Assembly (NCBI GenBank): GCA_004802725.1
Contig: SGPM01000420.1
Location: forward strand, 1-20,475
Direction: 5' to 3'
Length of the DNA: 20,475 bases
From: Antrodiella citrinella
Lineage: Eukaryota > Basidiomycota > Agaricomycetes > Polyporales > Steccherinaceae
The notes under the pieces were generated by a model. The model made no database searches, was not told the DNA's origin, and saw only the letters and a program-made list of their open reading frames with translations. Numbering within the stretch: position 1 is the first letter of the stretch; each line of letters starts with the position of its first letter. Positions 19,762 through 20,475 of the stretch are shown here, in pieces. The position numbers were made by a program, and so were the translations under genes.

Positions 19762-20475
19762 ATCGTCTAAGGCAATTGTGATACCTTGAGGTTCACTACG
19801 GACCCTTTTATCGAAAGCCGATTGTGAAGCCCCGGGGTCGCCGATGCCATGACATATCTGAGACTGGCATCATACTTCCAGGATCATAGAGTGGACCGCT
19901 GACCCTCGCAGGCAGGTCCCGACCTAGATTGGCGTAGAGTAGTATCGTTCCAAACATAATGCCAAGGGCTGTTCGGATGCTCCAACTCGGTCTGCGTCGA
20001 AGTCGGACTGCCCACCAATTTGGCGTGAGAGTCTAAGTTCGCCTCAAACATTGAGTTCACCGGCACCATCACTGAGGTTATGAGGTCCTCCTGGGCGCCG
20101 TTGACTTAATTCGAATTAGACCGAGCATTCGACCGAACACCGAACAGGCCCTTGGCAAGCTTGCTGTACAGCATTGATGTGATGGTCCGACTATGGTCCT
20201 GTCTTCGAGATTAGATCAGGCCATATTTCTTCTGACGAACTTCCCGCGGAGGAATCTGAACAAGGTTCGAAGTACTATCAGATAGCGGGAGTTGCAAGAT
20301 TTTGAGTACATAGCCTACCAAAATGAAACCACGCCCTTTGAGGTCTTGATTTTTGCACCAATCGATAGAGGAGCTTCGTCTTCACAAACTTATGACCTTA
20401 TGAAAGCTCACTTGGAGGGGAGAGGAAATACGGAGGGATTCCGGTAGAGGACGTCAAAAAACACGTAGAGTTGCA
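19762..20475. promoter_or_regulatory. Upstream region of the GMC gene
   Basis: 714 bp from the GMC start codon to the window edge, with no supported gene. A minus-strand open frame of 62 codons (19884-20072) has no family resemblance and is probably chance. A CCAAT pentamer lies at 20015-20019. I see no clear TATA box within 100 bp of the start codon. The region should carry the GMC promoter and 5' UTR, and possibly that of a gene beyond the edge. Confidence 0.4.

Noticed and set aside
20237..20270. Heat-shock-element-like GAA/TTC blocks upstream of the GMC gene
   Set aside because: Spacing between GAA and TTC units does not match the nGAAnnTTCn consensus.

Overview
This window looks like nuclear DNA of a filamentous basidiomycete (Agaricomycetes-like). 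The genes are split by many introns of about 42-80 nt with GTRNGY-type donors, CTGA/CTAA-like branch sequences and YAG acceptors. All exon models below were assembled by eye from frame continuity, splice signals and remembered family patterns. No alignment was run.

Left half, a housekeeping block in alternating orientation: TRAPPC13-like vesicle-tethering subunit (minus, 955-3293, 4 exons, 728 aa); YME2/RNA12-like mitochondrial inner-membrane protein (plus, 3673-7184, 16 exons, 897 aa); gamma-tubulin (minus, 7515-9384, 10 exons, 453 aa); and a large FG-repeat nucleoporin of the Nup1/Nup124/Nup153 nuclear-basket type (plus, 9671-13558, 4 exons, 1239 aa). TRAPPC13/YME2 and gamma-tubulin/nucleoporin are divergent pairs that share short promoters (379 and 286 bp). 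YME2 and gamma-tubulin converge.

Right half, an accessory oxidoreductase region: a broken type I Baeyer-Villiger/flavin monooxygenase gene (plus, 14645-16378) that has lost its N-terminal FAD-binding part, carries a stop codon and has an internal deletion, yet keeps its splice sites; an unexplained stretch with a small signal-peptide-like ORF (16418 on); and an intact 15-exon GMC flavin oxidoreductase (minus, 17173-19761, 609 aa) without a signal peptide.

I found no CRISPR array, confident tRNA or rRNA, or intact transposon. No clearly new multi-gene system is visible. The points most worth a second look are the decayed monooxygenase and the tRNA-like sequence beside its broken 5' end, the GC-AG intron in YME2, the motif-dense gamma-tubulin/nucleoporin promoter, and the small secreted-type ORF.
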